Below, in pieces: positions 8,201-15,494 of a stretch of DNA of 34,766 nucleotides. The DNA comes from Dickeya dianthicola NCPPB 453 (GTDB taxonomy: Bacteria > Pseudomonadota > Gammaproteobacteria > Enterobacterales > Enterobacteriaceae): assembly GCF_000365305.1 (NCBI RefSeq), contig NZ_CM001841.1, positions 2,783,022 through 2,817,787 of the forward strand. The letters run 5' to 3'. The notes below the pieces were generated by a model, which had not been told where the DNA came from, ran no database searches, and saw only the letters and a list, made by a program, of their open reading frames with translations. Numbering within the stretch: the stretch's first letter is position 1; each line of letters starts with the position of its first letter. A program made the translations under genes and the position numbers.

Positions 8201-9557
8201 GCAGGGTGACGCCGTCGCTGTGGCGCACCTGGCGCAGGTAGCCTTTCGGGTCGCGCACCAGTTCGATGCGGTTGTCGTGGCTATCGTGAATGGCCGACAG
8301 CAACCGGCGCTCGCCCTGCACCACGCTAAAGTCGCGCCAGGTCTGCTGGTCGCGGTGCCACAGGCTGAAACCCTCGCCCCGGCGGTGCAGGGTAAATTCA
8401 GGGTAGTGCGGGCAGTACACCGCCTGTACGTCCTGATGGAAGGTAAAATCGATGTCGTAGCCCTGTGCCAGCGTGATGACCACGTGGGTGTTGAGGCCGT
8501 CGCGCGTCACCGTCGCCACCTCGCTCCAGCTGTCGTGCCAGCCACGGCCCGGCAGCCCGACATGCACGGAGGCGGAGCGGTAGGTGCGTTCGAACATCAG
8601 CGGCAGCGTCTGGCCCAGCGCGATATCGGTACGGGATTCAATCACCTCGCCGCTGGCGATGTAGACCGGGTCTTTGAGGAAACCGCGCACCGCTTCCGTG
8701 ACACGCGACAGTCCCCTGCTGTCGTGAAATCCGTCACTGGCACATTTAACGGCGCTTTTCAGTCCTTCCAGCGTTTTCAGCGCCCCGACACGCATCCCCC
8801 GCAGCACCGCCATCGGCCCACGGGTGAACAGTTTCCCCAGCCCCTTGAACATGCCGCGGCTGGGCGGTACCAGAAACTCCACCGCAATCAGCAGCGCTCG
8901 TTGCAGAGCGGTAAATTCTTCGGCAATCTCCAGATAGGTGCCCTGGCCGGAGCCGAAAAATACCGTCGAGGCGCCTTCCTTGATGGTGGCACCACACACG
9001 GTTTTATCATCGATACGGGCTGCCGGCGCGTCATTGACAAATACCGACTCGCTGCCCTGGGCTATCAACTGCGGACCACTGTGCCGGGTGCAGGCGACGG
9101 TATCTTTCGTGGCGCGGGCCACCGGCTGTTTTTCGACAAACACGTTACCCGAGCCCGCCATCACCGGTCCGAACGATGGCGAGCCGCTGTCCACCATCGC
9201 CGACACCTTGCTGGACACCGAGTCTATCAGCCCACCCAGCAGGCTGACCGCACCAAATCCGGCGGCCAGTTTTACCACCCCCACCACCAGCGCCGCACCC
9301 ATTCCGCCAGTTCCTATCACGGCGACGGCGATAGCGCCCGCCACCGCCCCGGCCACGGCAAAAGCGGCCGCCGCCACCAGCGCGCCGGCAATCGCGCCGA
9401 AGATAGCCCCTTTAAAACTCTTGTGTTTGATGGTCTTGCCCGGCGACGTTGGCGGTTTACCCTGACAGGGTTGTGGCCGGTCGGCGGGCGGGGTGGGACG
9501 ATTACCGGCGTGCATGGCCCCGACCCGGGCCACCCGGCTCAGAATATCGTTGAGCAT
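5208..9557 (-). CDS. rhs: T6SS Rhs effector with PAAR region and restriction-endonuclease-fold tip
   Basis: This 1449-residue polymorphic toxin is delivered on a VgrG spike. In order: an N-terminal cytosolic segment; an Ala/Gly-rich hydrophobic prePAAR region (about 48-108) that needs an EagR chaperone; a PAAR-like domain (about 120-205, with VFVNDAPAARIDDKTVCG); DUF6531-like sequence (DPVYIASGEVIESRTDIALG); many YD repeats (for example YDYDEVGNLLREI, RYDAVGRLTEV) forming the Rhs shell; and the conserved WVDPFGLAG boundary near 1310-1318. The last 131 residues are the toxin. IADHVV followed by AIEAKYVENW gives Asp about 1360, Glu about 1373 and Lys about 1375, a PD-(D/E)xK pattern like restriction-endonuclease-fold Rhs toxins (I think Tox-REase type, subtype uncertain). 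A GGGAG ribosome-binding site supports the ATG. The gene follows vgrG and eagR and precedes its immunity gene. Confidence 0.95.
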   Translation of the reverse strand: MLNDILSRVARVGAMHAGNRPTPPADRPQPCQGKPPTSPGKTIKHKSFKGAIFGAIAGALVAAAAFAVAGAVAGAIAVAVIGTGGMGAALVVGVVKLAAGFGAVSLLGGLIDSVSSKVSAMVDSGSPSFGPVMAGSGNVFVEKQPVARATKDTVACTRHSGPQLIAQGSESVFVNDAPAARIDDKTVCGATIKEGASTVFFGSGQGTYLEIAEEFTALQRALLIAVEFLVPPSRGMFKGLGKLFTRGPMAVLRGMRVGALKTLEGLKSAVKCASDGFHDSRGLSRVTEAVRGFLKDPVYIASGEVIESRTDIALGQTLPLMFERTYRSASVHVGLPGRGWHDSWSEVATVTRDGLNTHVVITLAQGYDIDFTFHQDVQAVYCPHYPEFTLHRRGEGFSLWHRDQQTWRDFSVVQGERRLLSAIHDSHDNRIELVRDPKGYLRQVRHSDGVTLLLVWRGEFLHQIQRIDGGQKTLLAEYRQDEQGRLVEADATHAYHLYYDYDAAHRLTRWHDNDQTWARYEYDTQGRCVYTTCADGFLTARFDYLPDRVVMTDGLGQRSEFGFNDLHLMSWEQSPLGHITRYDYDEVGNLLREISPAGRVVEFTYLDDTGRVSTFTDASGHQWQYDYDDALRLCGVTDPLGREWSWVYDAEGNPERLTGPDASEVRFTWNRYGLLTQVSDAAGEVQARLQYDHRQRLLSATDAESRTQQMRYDMQDRVVQWQRADGARFRLGYRRASWTLPEQLIRPDDKEERRQYDRHNNLLSYVDGNGALWRQSFGPFDLLTARTDAEGRTWHYEYDRESQQLTTVIAPDGSRWQWWLDADGRVIRERDMTGTETHYGYDEDGLCVSVRNGEGDTRHFLYDARGLLLRETAPDDTLHYRYDAVGRLTEVSSATAHVQLDYDLRDRVVREWHNGTLLTRQVDDNARTVTRTLTWDGDADDTTNTLAPLTSLFHYTRTGELRQVQLPDGADLTLTQDAAGRESLRTGGSGFVQQREYDVMGWLTREMSGAQQDGRLLAAQTREYRYDGAGNLTGVRHNRDAEGYRLDATGRVQAVLSGGAGKPVDTTARYHYTRSGLPQEAGRLTEWQAGRLVQRDDTHYQYDRAGRLIRKQVLQPGYRPQVWQYRWDSRNQLRVVDTPTGERWLYRYDPFGRRVGKRCDQKAEETRYQWDGDQIAEIRHYRHGQLVARRHWVYNGWELVVQQRQHTGGDWETDFVTSSQNGTPQALFTPDGTLRWQAPTATLWGQRQAEKSESPDPGLAFAGQLRDSESGLCYNRFRYYDPAGGCYVSPDPIGIAGGESNYGYVPNPNTWVDPFGLAGCGAKAREYEEKIQDMYGGKLPQSAREYSSIVNGNRVNGIADHVVTINGRNTAIEAKYVENWGSSIRNPESAIGNRSFAIKEQENMVAQAQKYSAAFDDVIYHTNSRELANYYGSLFQDAGLNNVIFRIVP

Positions 9558-9568
9558 CGTGACTCCCT

Positions 9569-9976
9569 TCAGGATGCGGCTTTGAACGTCTCGATAACCG
9601 CCAGCAGCGCGGTTTTCTGTTCATCCTTCAGTTCACCGGCGGCGGTAACGGTAAAGGTCAGCAGCAGCTCGCCGCGTACCTGCATCACCACCACCTGGTG
9701 CATCGGCCCTTCCGGCGAGCGCCAGGTATACTCCAGCCCGCGGGCGGGCTGACCGTCCAGCGTCAGCTCCCAGGCGGCGCGCTCCTGATAGCCCTTCAGG
9801 TGGGCGGAAAACTGTGACAGCGTCTGTTCATAGACGGTGTCCGGCGACAGGCCGAATTCAATCGGCGTGCGGTTGACCACCAGATTGGCGGTATCGCCGG
9901 GCAGCACAAACACGTGCAGCGACTCGTCGCGCCAGCCCGTCGGTATCGCCAGGGTGCCTTCATTCATCTGGTACAT
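9569..9976 (-). CDS. eagR: EagR-type T6SS effector chaperone (DcrB/DUF1795)
   Basis: This 135-residue cytoplasmic chaperone is of the DUF1795/DcrB-like Eag family. These proteins bind the hydrophobic prePAAR helices of T6SS effectors and load them on VgrG. Characteristic sequence includes the N-terminal MNEGTLAIPTGWRDESLHVF, the middle NLVVNRTPIEFG, and the C-terminal helix DEQKTALLAVIETFKAA. It lies between vgrG and rhs with 11 bases before the rhs start, the order seen in Rhs-loading clusters. The Rhs protein it precedes does have the Ala/Gly-rich hydrophobic N-terminal region that requires such a chaperone, which supports the pairing. Confidence 0.92.
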   Translation of the reverse strand: MYQMNEGTLAIPTGWRDESLHVFVLPGDTANLVVNRTPIEFGLSPDTVYEQTLSQFSAHLKGYQERAAWELTLDGQPARGLEYTWRSPEGPMHQVVVMQVRGELLLTFTVTAAGELKDEQKTALLAVIETFKAAS

Positions 9977-9990
9977 ACGTTGCTGCTCCC

Positions 9991-11844
9991 TCAGTTCAAA
10001 TCGATACGGGTGCCGTTCAGCACCAGTCCTTTACCGGTAATGGAAATGTTGCCTTCGCTGTCAATGGCGATGAAGCCGCCGGCGGTGGCAATCAGGATGT
10101 CGCCGCTCTGGGACTGGATGGCGATATTGTTTTTCACCTGCAGCGACTCGTTGTCGTTGACGGTGGTATGGCGGTTTTGGGTGACGGCGACGGTCTGCTC
10201 GCCCTGGATTTCGGTGACCTGATTTTCTTTCACCGACACCGTCTGGTTGTGCTGCACCACCACCGTCTGGTCACCGCCCACGTTCTCGGTGTGGCTGGCG
10301 TTGACCGCCGTGCTGCGGTTATTCAGCACCACGGTGTTCATGTCCTTCTGGGCGTGGATAAACACCTCCTCCTGCCCGGCCTGGTCTTCAAAGCGCAGCT
10401 CGTTGAACCCGGCGCCCTTGTGGGTACTGGTGCGCAGCGAGGTGCGGGTCTTGTTGGCCGGCAGCGGATACGGCGACGGGTTGGTGGCGTGAAAGGTGCG
10501 CCCGGTCACTATCGGCTGGTCCGGGTCGCCCTCCAGAAAGCTCACCACCACTTCATGGCCGATACGCGGAATGGCAATCAGCCCGTACTGGCCGCCGGCC
10601 CAGCCCTGGCTGACCCGCACCCAGCACGAGCTCTGGTCGTCGCTGGCGCCGTAGCGGTCCCACGGGAATTGCAGCTTCACCCGGCCAAATTTATCACAGT
10701 AAATCTCTTCCCCCGCCGGGCCGACGACCATGGCAATCTGCGGGCCGTCCACCCTCGGCTTGTACGGCATGGCCGCCCGCCAGGTGGTGGTGGCTTTCAC
10801 CACCTCGAAACTGTTGCTTATCGTGGTCGGCTCGCCGCCACTTTCTTCTTCCAGCGCCTGCGGCTGCTGCCCGCTGTGGGTCACCGCCACCACCTGCCAG
10901 GCCAGGTTGAATGCCGGGTTCGGGTGCTCGGTGAGGGTAAAGGTGCCACCCGGCATCAGTTCGGCGGCGTTGGATTCACCCGCCCCGGTCATCGCCCCGG
11001 CACGCAGCGCGTCCAGCCGGTAGCCGGTAAACGCCTTGCCGCTCGGGTCCTGCTTGAAGCGGCCGGGATAATCAAAGTGCTGGTAGGACTCGCGCTGGTG
11101 CGCCAGCTCGTTGCTGGTTTTCTTGTGCAACAACCCGTAGGCCGGGGTCTTGAAGCTGTAATCCTTCAGCGCCACCTCGGCGGTGCTCACCGCTTCGGCG
11201 TAACGGAAACGGCGCACATACGCCCCTTCGCTCAGCCCCTGCGTGGCGAGATTGAAGAACAGCTCGGGGCCTTTGGGCAGCGCGCCGGCATCATCGGCAA
11301 ACACCACCCGGTGCTTGCCGGCTTCAAACTCGTGAAAGTAGAACAACCCTTCTTCTGCGGCCAGCCGGTGGATAAACGCCAGGTCGCTTTCGCGGTACTG
11401 CACGCAGTATTCACGGACGGCGTGGTCATGGCGCAGGGCGAAGGCGAAGTCACTGATACCGGCTTCTTCCAGCAGGGTGCCGATAATCGCGTCCGGTTTT
11501 TGTGTCTGGAAAATACGGGCGTTGGTGCGCAGACCGAGCCGCCACAGCGCCGGGCGCACTTCCGCCTGATAGCGGGTGCGGCGAAAACCGGTGTCGCCCT
11601 GGGCAAAGCGGCTGACGATGCCGCTGACCCGGCGCTGCAATTCGCCTTCGTACCACACCGCCAGTTCGCACGGCTGGTCCAGCACCGCGCCGAAGTCGAT
11701 ATCCGCCTGACTGCTGGCAAGGCTCAGCGACAGCGCAAACGGCTGGTTCAGCGCCTCGCTGAGTTCAAAATCCACCACCGCGAAGGTGGTGTCCGGCAAC
11801 GCGCCGATTTTCACGGTAAACTGCAATCCGGTACTGTTGGCCAC
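9991..11844 (-). CDS. vgrG: T6SS spike protein VgrG (TssI)
   Basis: This 617-residue protein forms the trimeric puncturing tip that carries the Rhs-PAAR effector. The N-terminal gp27-like domain contains [20 protein letters not shown] and the [20 protein letters not shown] signature. The gp5 OB-fold region has [36 protein letters not shown] and [20 protein letters not shown]. The C-terminal needle has repeated short beta units such as [19 protein letters not shown]. It ends soon after the needle, so this is a canonical VgrG with no fused effector domain. The start is GTG (11844-11842), with AAGGAG about ten bases upstream. It follows hcp after a gap with two hairpins and precedes eagR by 14 bases. 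Confidence 0.97.
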   Translation of the reverse strand: MANSTGLQFTVKIGALPDTTFAVVDFELSEALNQPFALSLSLASSQADIDFGAVLDQPCELAVWYEGELQRRVSGIVSRFAQGDTGFRRTRYQAEVRPALWRLGLRTNARIFQTQKPDAIIGTLLEEAGISDFAFALRHDHAVREYCVQYRESDLAFIHRLAAEEGLFYFHEFEAGKHRVVFADDAGALPKGPELFFNLATQGLSEGAYVRRFRYAEAVSTAEVALKDYSFKTPAYGLLHKKTSNELAHQRESYQHFDYPGRFKQDPSGKAFTGYRLDALRAGAMTGAGESNAAELMPGGTFTLTEHPNPAFNLAWQVVAVTHSGQQPQALEEESGGEPTTISNSFEVVKATTTWRAAMPYKPRVDGPQIAMVVGPAGEEIYCDKFGRVKLQFPWDRYGASDDQSSCWVRVSQGWAGGQYGLIAIPRIGHEVVVSFLEGDPDQPIVTGRTFHATNPSPYPLPANKTRTSLRTSTHKGAGFNELRFEDQAGQEEVFIHAQKDMNTVVLNNRSTAVNASHTENVGGDQTVVVQHNQTVSVKENQVTEIQGEQTVAVTQNRHTTVNDNESLQVKNNIAIQSQSGDILIATAGGFIAIDSEGNISITGKGLVLNGTRIDLN

Positions 11845-11876
11845 CTGACACTCTCCTTATTCCCTGTCTGCGTCCG

Positions 11877-11947
11877 CCCTCAGCGATGACCGCCGCCATC
11901 GCTCAGGGCAGGCTGAAAATGACAACACCCGGACCGGAGTCCGGGTG
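11877..11947 (-). terminator. Two hairpins between hcp and vgrG, possible attenuator
   Basis: The first hairpin read from hcp has a perfect 9-bp stem, CACCCGGAC (11926-11934) with GTCCGGGTG (11939-11947), followed on the minus strand by TTGTCATTTT. The second has arms 11877-11888 and 11897-11908, twelve base pairs with one mismatch. They lie 10 to 80 bases past the hcp stop. They could partly terminate transcription or stabilise the hcp mRNA, giving much more Hcp than VgrG, as T6SS tube assembly requires. Function is inferred. Confidence 0.5.
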
Positions 11948-11957
11948 ACGGCGTGAA

Positions 11958-12476
11958 TTACGCTTCGATAGGCGCGCGCCAGTCGTCAGAGCCGGAGGTG
12001 CCGGCCACGGTGTGCTCCCAGTCCACCTTGCGGTAGGCCAGCGACACTTCGATCAACTGGGTGTAATCCTGCTTGGACGGGTCCTGGCAGTGCGGCATCT
12101 GGTTGTTGATGTCGACGATGGTGGCGTCGGTCAGGGTGGTGGTGAAGAAGTGCTCCTGCTTGCCTTCGACAGAGGTGCGGTACCACTTCAGGGTCACGGT
12201 CGGCAGCATTTCGCCGGAGGCCAGCGCGTTATACAGCAGCGGCACGGCTTTGTTCAGGGCAACGGTGAACTTGAACGGCTTGTGCACACGCTGACCGGCA
12301 GGCTGGCCGGACTGCGGGTCGGTCGGGACGGTGACGATGTGTTTGAATTCCTGCACCAGCATCTCGTCTTCGTGACCCTGCACGTAGATGTTACCGACGG
12401 AGTCGGAGGTGAAGGCACCGGCGGTGATATTGCCCTGGGTTTTACCTTCGATGCTGATATAGCATGGAGTTGGCAT
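11958..12476 (-). CDS. hcp: T6SS tube protein Hcp (TssD)
   Basis: This 172-residue protein stacks as hexamers to form the inner T6SS tube. The family start MPTPCYISIEGKTQGNITAG is present, with the following EDEMLVQEFKHIVTVP, the HKPFKFTVALNKAVPLLYNA block, and a C-terminal LIEVSLAYRKVDWEHTVAGT. Length is normal. AAGGAG lies about nine bases before the ATG. As first gene of the minus-strand unit it probably shares its promoter with vgrG, eagR and rhs. The upstream 420 bases are gene-poor with short repeats and are likely regulatory. No sheath, baseplate or membrane T6SS gene is in the window, so this is an accessory hcp-vgrG island. Confidence 0.97.
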   Translation of the reverse strand: MPTPCYISIEGKTQGNITAGAFTSDSVGNIYVQGHEDEMLVQEFKHIVTVPTDPQSGQPAGQRVHKPFKFTVALNKAVPLLYNALASGEMLPTVTLKWYRTSVEGKQEHFFTTTLTDATIVDINNQMPHCQDPSKQDYTQLIEVSLAYRKVDWEHTVAGTSGSDDWRAPIEA

Positions 12477-12898
12477 AGTCTTGCTCCTTGTTGTTGAACG
12501 GTTAGTATGACTTCACCGTTTACATAGCAATTCCCATGCCAATTCATATCCTGTTGTTTTTAAATACAATTCACTTAAGTCAAATTTTCCCTAAGTCAAA
12601 TTTGAGCAAAAAGTTGCGCAGACTTCCCGAAAAAACGGCATCCATTGCGCAAACAGGGATTTATGCTGGAAAGTGAGCAAGAAATTGCGCAGATTTTGCA
12701 TTTGTTCTGAAAGTTTGACTTAGCGCTGAAATCAGCCCGCTTTTTGAAAGATTTTGACGATGAATAACGGGTATGATTGAAAATTAATTTCGATATGAAT
12801 CGTGGTAATAATCCATGCCTGTTACCGATTTCACGAAATGTGGGTCGGAACTCGCGTTTAATCATTAGTGCGATAGCGATGGCAAGAACACAGTCCCG
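12477..12898. promoter_or_regulatory. Upstream region of hcp with repeats, no supported gene
   Basis: No gene is supported here; an 89-residue minus-strand frame at 12596-12865 lacks recognisable features. TAAGTCAAATTT occurs at 12576-12587 and 12592-12603, and inverted as TTTGACTTA at 12714-12722. A 19-base direct repeat of GAGCAA-AA-TTGCGCAGA type lies at 12604-12622 and 12675-12693 with two differences. TTGCGCA occurs three times, at 12614, 12645 and 12685. The arrangement could be a small mobile element or a regulator-binding cluster 100-240 bases ahead of hcp. Confidence 0.45.
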
Positions 12899-13078
12899 CT
12901 AGCCGTCAATCCTTCGCTCATTGAGAGCCTTCAATAACAAATCAAGTTGTTCTGAAAGGATAAAAGAGAGGTTATCCCGAATCCCTTGATGGTCAGAATC
13001 AATCAGCAACCATATCAACACCCGGCAACGGTAAACCAACTCAAACGCACATGGCGGCGGAACTGGATCGTTATACAT
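12899..13078 (-). CDS. Small hypothetical protein, 59 residues
   Basis: The frame is open further upstream, but the ATG at 13078 is preferred. It has a GAGGGGG ribosome-binding site about nine bases before it, and the upstream translation overlaps the divergent XRE gene. The product begins MYNDPVPPPCAFELVYRCRV, continues with a hydrophobic VLIWLLID stretch, and ends in a charged helix, LDLLLKALNERRIDG. I do not recognise the family. It is divergent from the XRE-type regulator at 13234, which may control it. Confidence 0.5.
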   Translation of the reverse strand: MYNDPVPPPCAFELVYRCRVLIWLLIDSDHQGIRDNLSFILSEQLDLLLKALNERRIDG

Positions 13079-13233
13079 CACTGTTACCCCCTCGTTAACT
13101 GATAGGAACAACCAGACTTTCCGATATCTCCCGATGGTGGATCGTTGTTTCCCTGCAAAGTTTAACTGGCTCAAATTTATTATGGGTCGTAAATGCCGTG
13201 GAGGCAAGTTAAAGGACGCGAGATGATGACCAA

Positions 13234-13479
13234 ATGCAACGAGTTTCTGGAAAAAACGATCCTGCTCACGCCTTGCCACTTTTGGGACAAACCATCCGTC
13301 AGCGGAGAGAATTTCTTGGTTTGTCGCAGGAAAATCTGGCAAGTGCTACAGGTATTGATCGCAGCCACATGGGCCGAATCGAGCGAGGTGAACGCAACGT
13401 TACCCTGCTGAATTTGTTACGCATTGAGGATGCGCTTGAGTGGAGTCTGGAACAACTTTTTGCTGCCGCTAAACTCTGA
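13234..13479 (+). CDS. XRE-family HTH transcriptional regulator
   Basis: This 81-residue protein is essentially a single Cro/C1-type helix-turn-helix domain: LGQTIRQRREFLGLSQENLA, then ATGIDRSHMGRIERGERNVTLLNLLRI and EDALEWSLEQLF. The Ser-Gln-Glu of helix 2 and the recognition helix are canonical. The chosen ATG lacks a strong ribosome-binding site and the N-terminal 17 residues look unlike the family, so the true start may be a later non-ATG codon. The divergent 59-residue gene and the adjacent T6SS module are possible targets. Regulation of hcp is speculation. Confidence 0.82.
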   Translation: MQRVSGKNDPAHALPLLGQTIRQRREFLGLSQENLASATGIDRSHMGRIERGERNVTLLNLLRIEDALEWSLEQLFAAAKL

Positions 13480-13493
13480 CACAATTAGAGCTG

Positions 13494-13685
13494 ATGGCAC
13501 AAACTGGTACTATCAACGTCACTCCCCCCTATCCTGCATTTCCTCCGTCATCCACTCCTCGACTTATTGAGTTCGACGAAAACCGACGGGTATATCCGTG
13601 CCTCATGAATGAAGACTGGCCCGATAGCATCGGGCCACAGAATACAGAGATAAAACAGAATAAGGCTGAACAGAAATCACACTGA
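13494..13685 (+). CDS. Possible small hypothetical protein, 63 residues
   Basis: This frame begins 15 bases after the XRE stop codon with only a weak GAG upstream of its ATG. The product is Pro- and polar-rich (MAQTGTINVTPPYPAFPPSS) and I do not recognise it. Its place directly behind a regulator gene is the only support. It may be a chance frame. Confidence 0.25.
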   Translation: MAQTGTINVTPPYPAFPPSSTPRLIEFDENRRVYPCLMNEDWPDSIGPQNTEIKQNKAEQKSH

Positions 13686-13757
13686 CAGGTGTTGACTCAG
13701 GCATTAAAGAGACACGCCTATTGCTTCCCTTCTCAACCCGGCCCGGCACAGGCGTGG

Positions 13758-14045
13758 CTAACTGTCGGCAGGAGGGTATTTTTCCTGAGTATGCCGAAGC
13801 TGAGAACGGGGAGCCCGTGGGATTAACCGCCCCTGTTCGTCAAAATAGCGGCTCGGCCAAATCTCATAGGCCGGCACTCCCAGCGCCTCGGCAATCAGTT
13901 GCTCCCCTTTAGGCCACGGACGGATAAGCGCATTACCCAGCGTTGAGGAGTTCAACCCCGCCGCCCGCGACACGGCGGCCATCGTAGTTCCCCGTTTGTG
14001 AAGCCTGGCGATAATGTCGGCGGAATGCCAATCGATTTTAACCAT
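13758..14045 (-). CDS. Ner/Nlp-like DNA-binding regulator
   Basis: This protein of about 95 residues resembles the Ner (phage Mu) and Nlp (SfsB) family of helix-turn-helix repressors. The conserved run KIDWHSADIIARLHKRGTTM is followed by AAVSRAAGLNSSTLGNALIR, then PWPKGEQLIAEALGVPAYEI and WPSRYFDEQGRLI. The ATG at 14045 is chosen over the one at 14063 because GAGGT lies eight bases before it and family members begin at this point. It is transcribed away from the tandem XRE genes and shares their upstream region, so the operators at 14101-14147 may also act on it. Confidence 0.85.
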   Translation of the reverse strand: MVKIDWHSADIIARLHKRGTTMAAVSRAAGLNSSTLGNALIRPWPKGEQLIAEALGVPAYEIWPSRYFDEQGRLIPRAPRSQLRHTQEKYPPADS

Positions 14046-14100
14046 TTGATTTACCTCATTCAAAGACTTGAAGTCCGATAAGGATAAGTGGATGAATGTT

Positions 14101-14147
14101 ATCTTTAGTAAATCTAAAGATGATTCATCTTAAGGAATGCTAAAGAT
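14101..14147. promoter_or_regulatory. Pair of 21-bp palindromic operators before first tandem XRE gene
   Basis: Operator 1 (14101-14121) is a perfect palindrome, ATCTTTAG-n5-CTAAAGAT. Operator 2 (14127-14147) is ATCTTAAG-n5-CTAAAGAT with one arm mismatch. Their centres are 26 bp apart. They sit in the divergent region between the Ner-like gene and the XRE gene that starts at 14179. A matching pair precedes the second XRE gene. Binding by the XRE proteins is inferred. Confidence 0.72.
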
Positions 14148-14178
14148 GATGTCAATATAACCAATAACAGGAAACGTT

Positions 14179-14457
14179 ATGGTTCCGCAGCGTCTAAGAG
14201 CCGCAAGAGAACGTGCAAAGATTTCACAGGAAGAACTGGCGATAGCCGCCGGGATTTCTGAAGATACGGGCTACTCAAGAATGTCACACTATGAGAATGG
14301 CAGGCACAAACCAAAATTTGAGCTGATATGCACGTTTGCCAAAATACTGGATGTGCCGGAAGGATACTTCTACACGCTGGATGACAGCTTTGCTGAAGCC
14401 ATGCTGGAGCTGCATGCTGGCGAGTTGGTTCAGTGGAGAAAAAACACATCTAATTAA
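14179..14457 (+). CDS. XRE-family HTH regulator, tandem paralogue 1
   Basis: This 92-residue protein has an N-terminal Cro/C1-type helix-turn-helix domain (about 2-62): VPQRLRAARERAKISQEELA, IAAGISEDTGYSRMSHYENG, and RHKPKFELICTFAKILDVPE. A short C-terminal extension, FYTLDDSFAEAMLELHAGEL, follows. GGAAAC precedes the ATG. It is clearly paralogous to the gene at 14571, with matching layout of the recognition helix (YSR-SHYENG-HKP-FEL), and both have the same paired operators upstream. Autorepression and cross-regulation are likely but inferred. The targets may include the ICE excision genes downstream. Confidence 0.9.
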   Translation: MVPQRLRAARERAKISQEELAIAAGISEDTGYSRMSHYENGRHKPKFELICTFAKILDVPEGYFYTLDDSFAEAMLELHAGELVQWRKNTSN

Positions 14458-14494
14458 TTGAAAAAATTAGCGATCCCTATAAATACCAACCACC

Positions 14495-14541
14495 ATCTTT
14501 ATGAACTCTAAAGATAAATTCTATTGAGCAATGCTAAAGAT
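14495..14541. promoter_or_regulatory. Pair of 21-bp operators before second tandem XRE gene
   Basis: Operator 1' (14495-14515) is ATCTTTA-n7-TAAAGAT. Operator 2' (14521-14541) keeps the right arm CTAAAGAT with a degenerate left arm (CTATTGAG). Centre spacing is again 26 bp, and the second operator ends 29 bases before the ATG at 14571, against 31 bases for the first gene. This copies the arrangement at 14101-14147. Confidence 0.7.
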
Positions 14542-14570
14542 CTCCGTGAAATCCTCATTGGGAACACGGC

Positions 14571-14828
14571 ATGATCCCCAAAAGACTCAAAGAAGCACGC
14601 TTGCACGCTAAACTCACTCAGGAAAAACTGGGTGTACTGGCCGGGCTTGAAGAAGCTACGGCTTACTCACGCTTGTCTCATTATGAAAATGGTACGCACA
14701 AGCCGACCTTCGAGCTGGTGTGCGAGTTTGCTCGCGTACTAGACGTACCAGAGTGCTATTTCTATATAGTGGATGATCAGTTTGCGCAAGACGTGCTTGA
14801 GTTATTTCGAAGCAAGAGGAGTGCTTAG
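14571..14828 (+). CDS. XRE-family HTH regulator, tandem paralogue 2
   Basis: This 85-residue paralogue of the preceding regulator has the same plan: MIPKRLKEARLHAKLTQEKL, then GVLAGLEEATAYSRLSHYEN, then HKPTFELVCEFARVLDVPEC, and a short C-terminal helix (FAQDVLELF). The helix 2 residues differ (Thr-Gln-Glu-Lys for Ser-Gln-Glu-Glu), while the recognition helix is nearly the same. This predicts overlapping operator specificity. GGGAAC lies ahead of the ATG. Together with the operator pair it indicates duplication of a whole regulator-plus-operator unit. Confidence 0.9.
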   Translation: MIPKRLKEARLHAKLTQEKLGVLAGLEEATAYSRLSHYENGTHKPTFELVCEFARVLDVPECYFYIVDDQFAQDVLELFRSKRSA

Positions 14829-15494
14829 GATTAGACTCTTGGCAACCAGCGGTTCTCAACGTATAGCAGGTACAGGCTTTCATCGGTCAATAGAACATGC
14901 TGGTCACCAGTAGCGAGTTCAGCGCCAGGCTCCCCCCAGCTTGTATTCAATCCGACTTCCGTACCTACCGGATTGGCGATAATGGCCGACCAGTCAATAA
15001 ACATTCCTTGTCAGATCAAGTGCAATCAGGGTGGCAACAATACAACCGCCTACAACCCTTGTCGTACCGACACTCACCGAGATTATAATTCCCGCTCCAG
15101 CACATTGCAGTAACTGGCTGAAATTGTGTTACCCCTCCAGCACGCTGGTATCCCAGTCAACCAATGTCCTGAAGTAATATATTGAGAATAAAATGCATTA
15201 CTCCAATTTTTAGCTATCAATTAAACCGGCTATAAATAGTTTGCCATTAACATCAGTGACAGCAGGGGAGAAATCAGCGCCCAGCAGTCATCGGAAAAAT
15301 TGCACCGAACCACGTAAAAGACTTCTTTTGGTTAAATAAACGCTGAATTATAGAAAAACAATTCCGCGATACTACCTGAAAACCCGTATTAAGGATGGTG
15401 ATATCCGTAATACGAGCTCATCAACTTTCACTTCGTCCCTCGCTGTGTTTTTTTGTCTTCTCCGGGCATACGCCATTCTGCACTGGAGGAACCT
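14829..15494. other. Gene-free region ahead of alpA
   Basis: No gene, RNA gene or clear repeat is supported over 666 bases. A 63-residue plus-strand frame at 14897-15088 has no ribosome-binding site or family resemblance. The last 250 bases are AT-rich and probably hold the promoter of the alpA operon, but I cannot assign the promoter boxes. Confidence 0.4.

Noticed and set aside
6921-9752. A 943-residue plus-strand open frame opposite rhs
   Set aside because: It is the antisense shadow of the GC-rich rhs gene. It is Val/Ala/Gly/His-rich with no family pattern, while the minus strand is a textbook Rhs protein.
10168-11889. A 573-residue plus-strand open frame opposite vgrG
   Set aside because: It is an antisense shadow of vgrG with low-complexity composition; vgrG has clear motifs and a ribosome-binding site.
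12596-12865. An 89-residue minus-strand frame upstream of hcp
   Set aside because: It has no ribosome-binding site or family resemblance, and it overlaps the short direct and inverted repeats.
14897-15088. A 63-residue plus-strand frame after the second XRE gene
   Set aside because: It has no ribosome-binding site, unremarkable composition and no recognisable motif.
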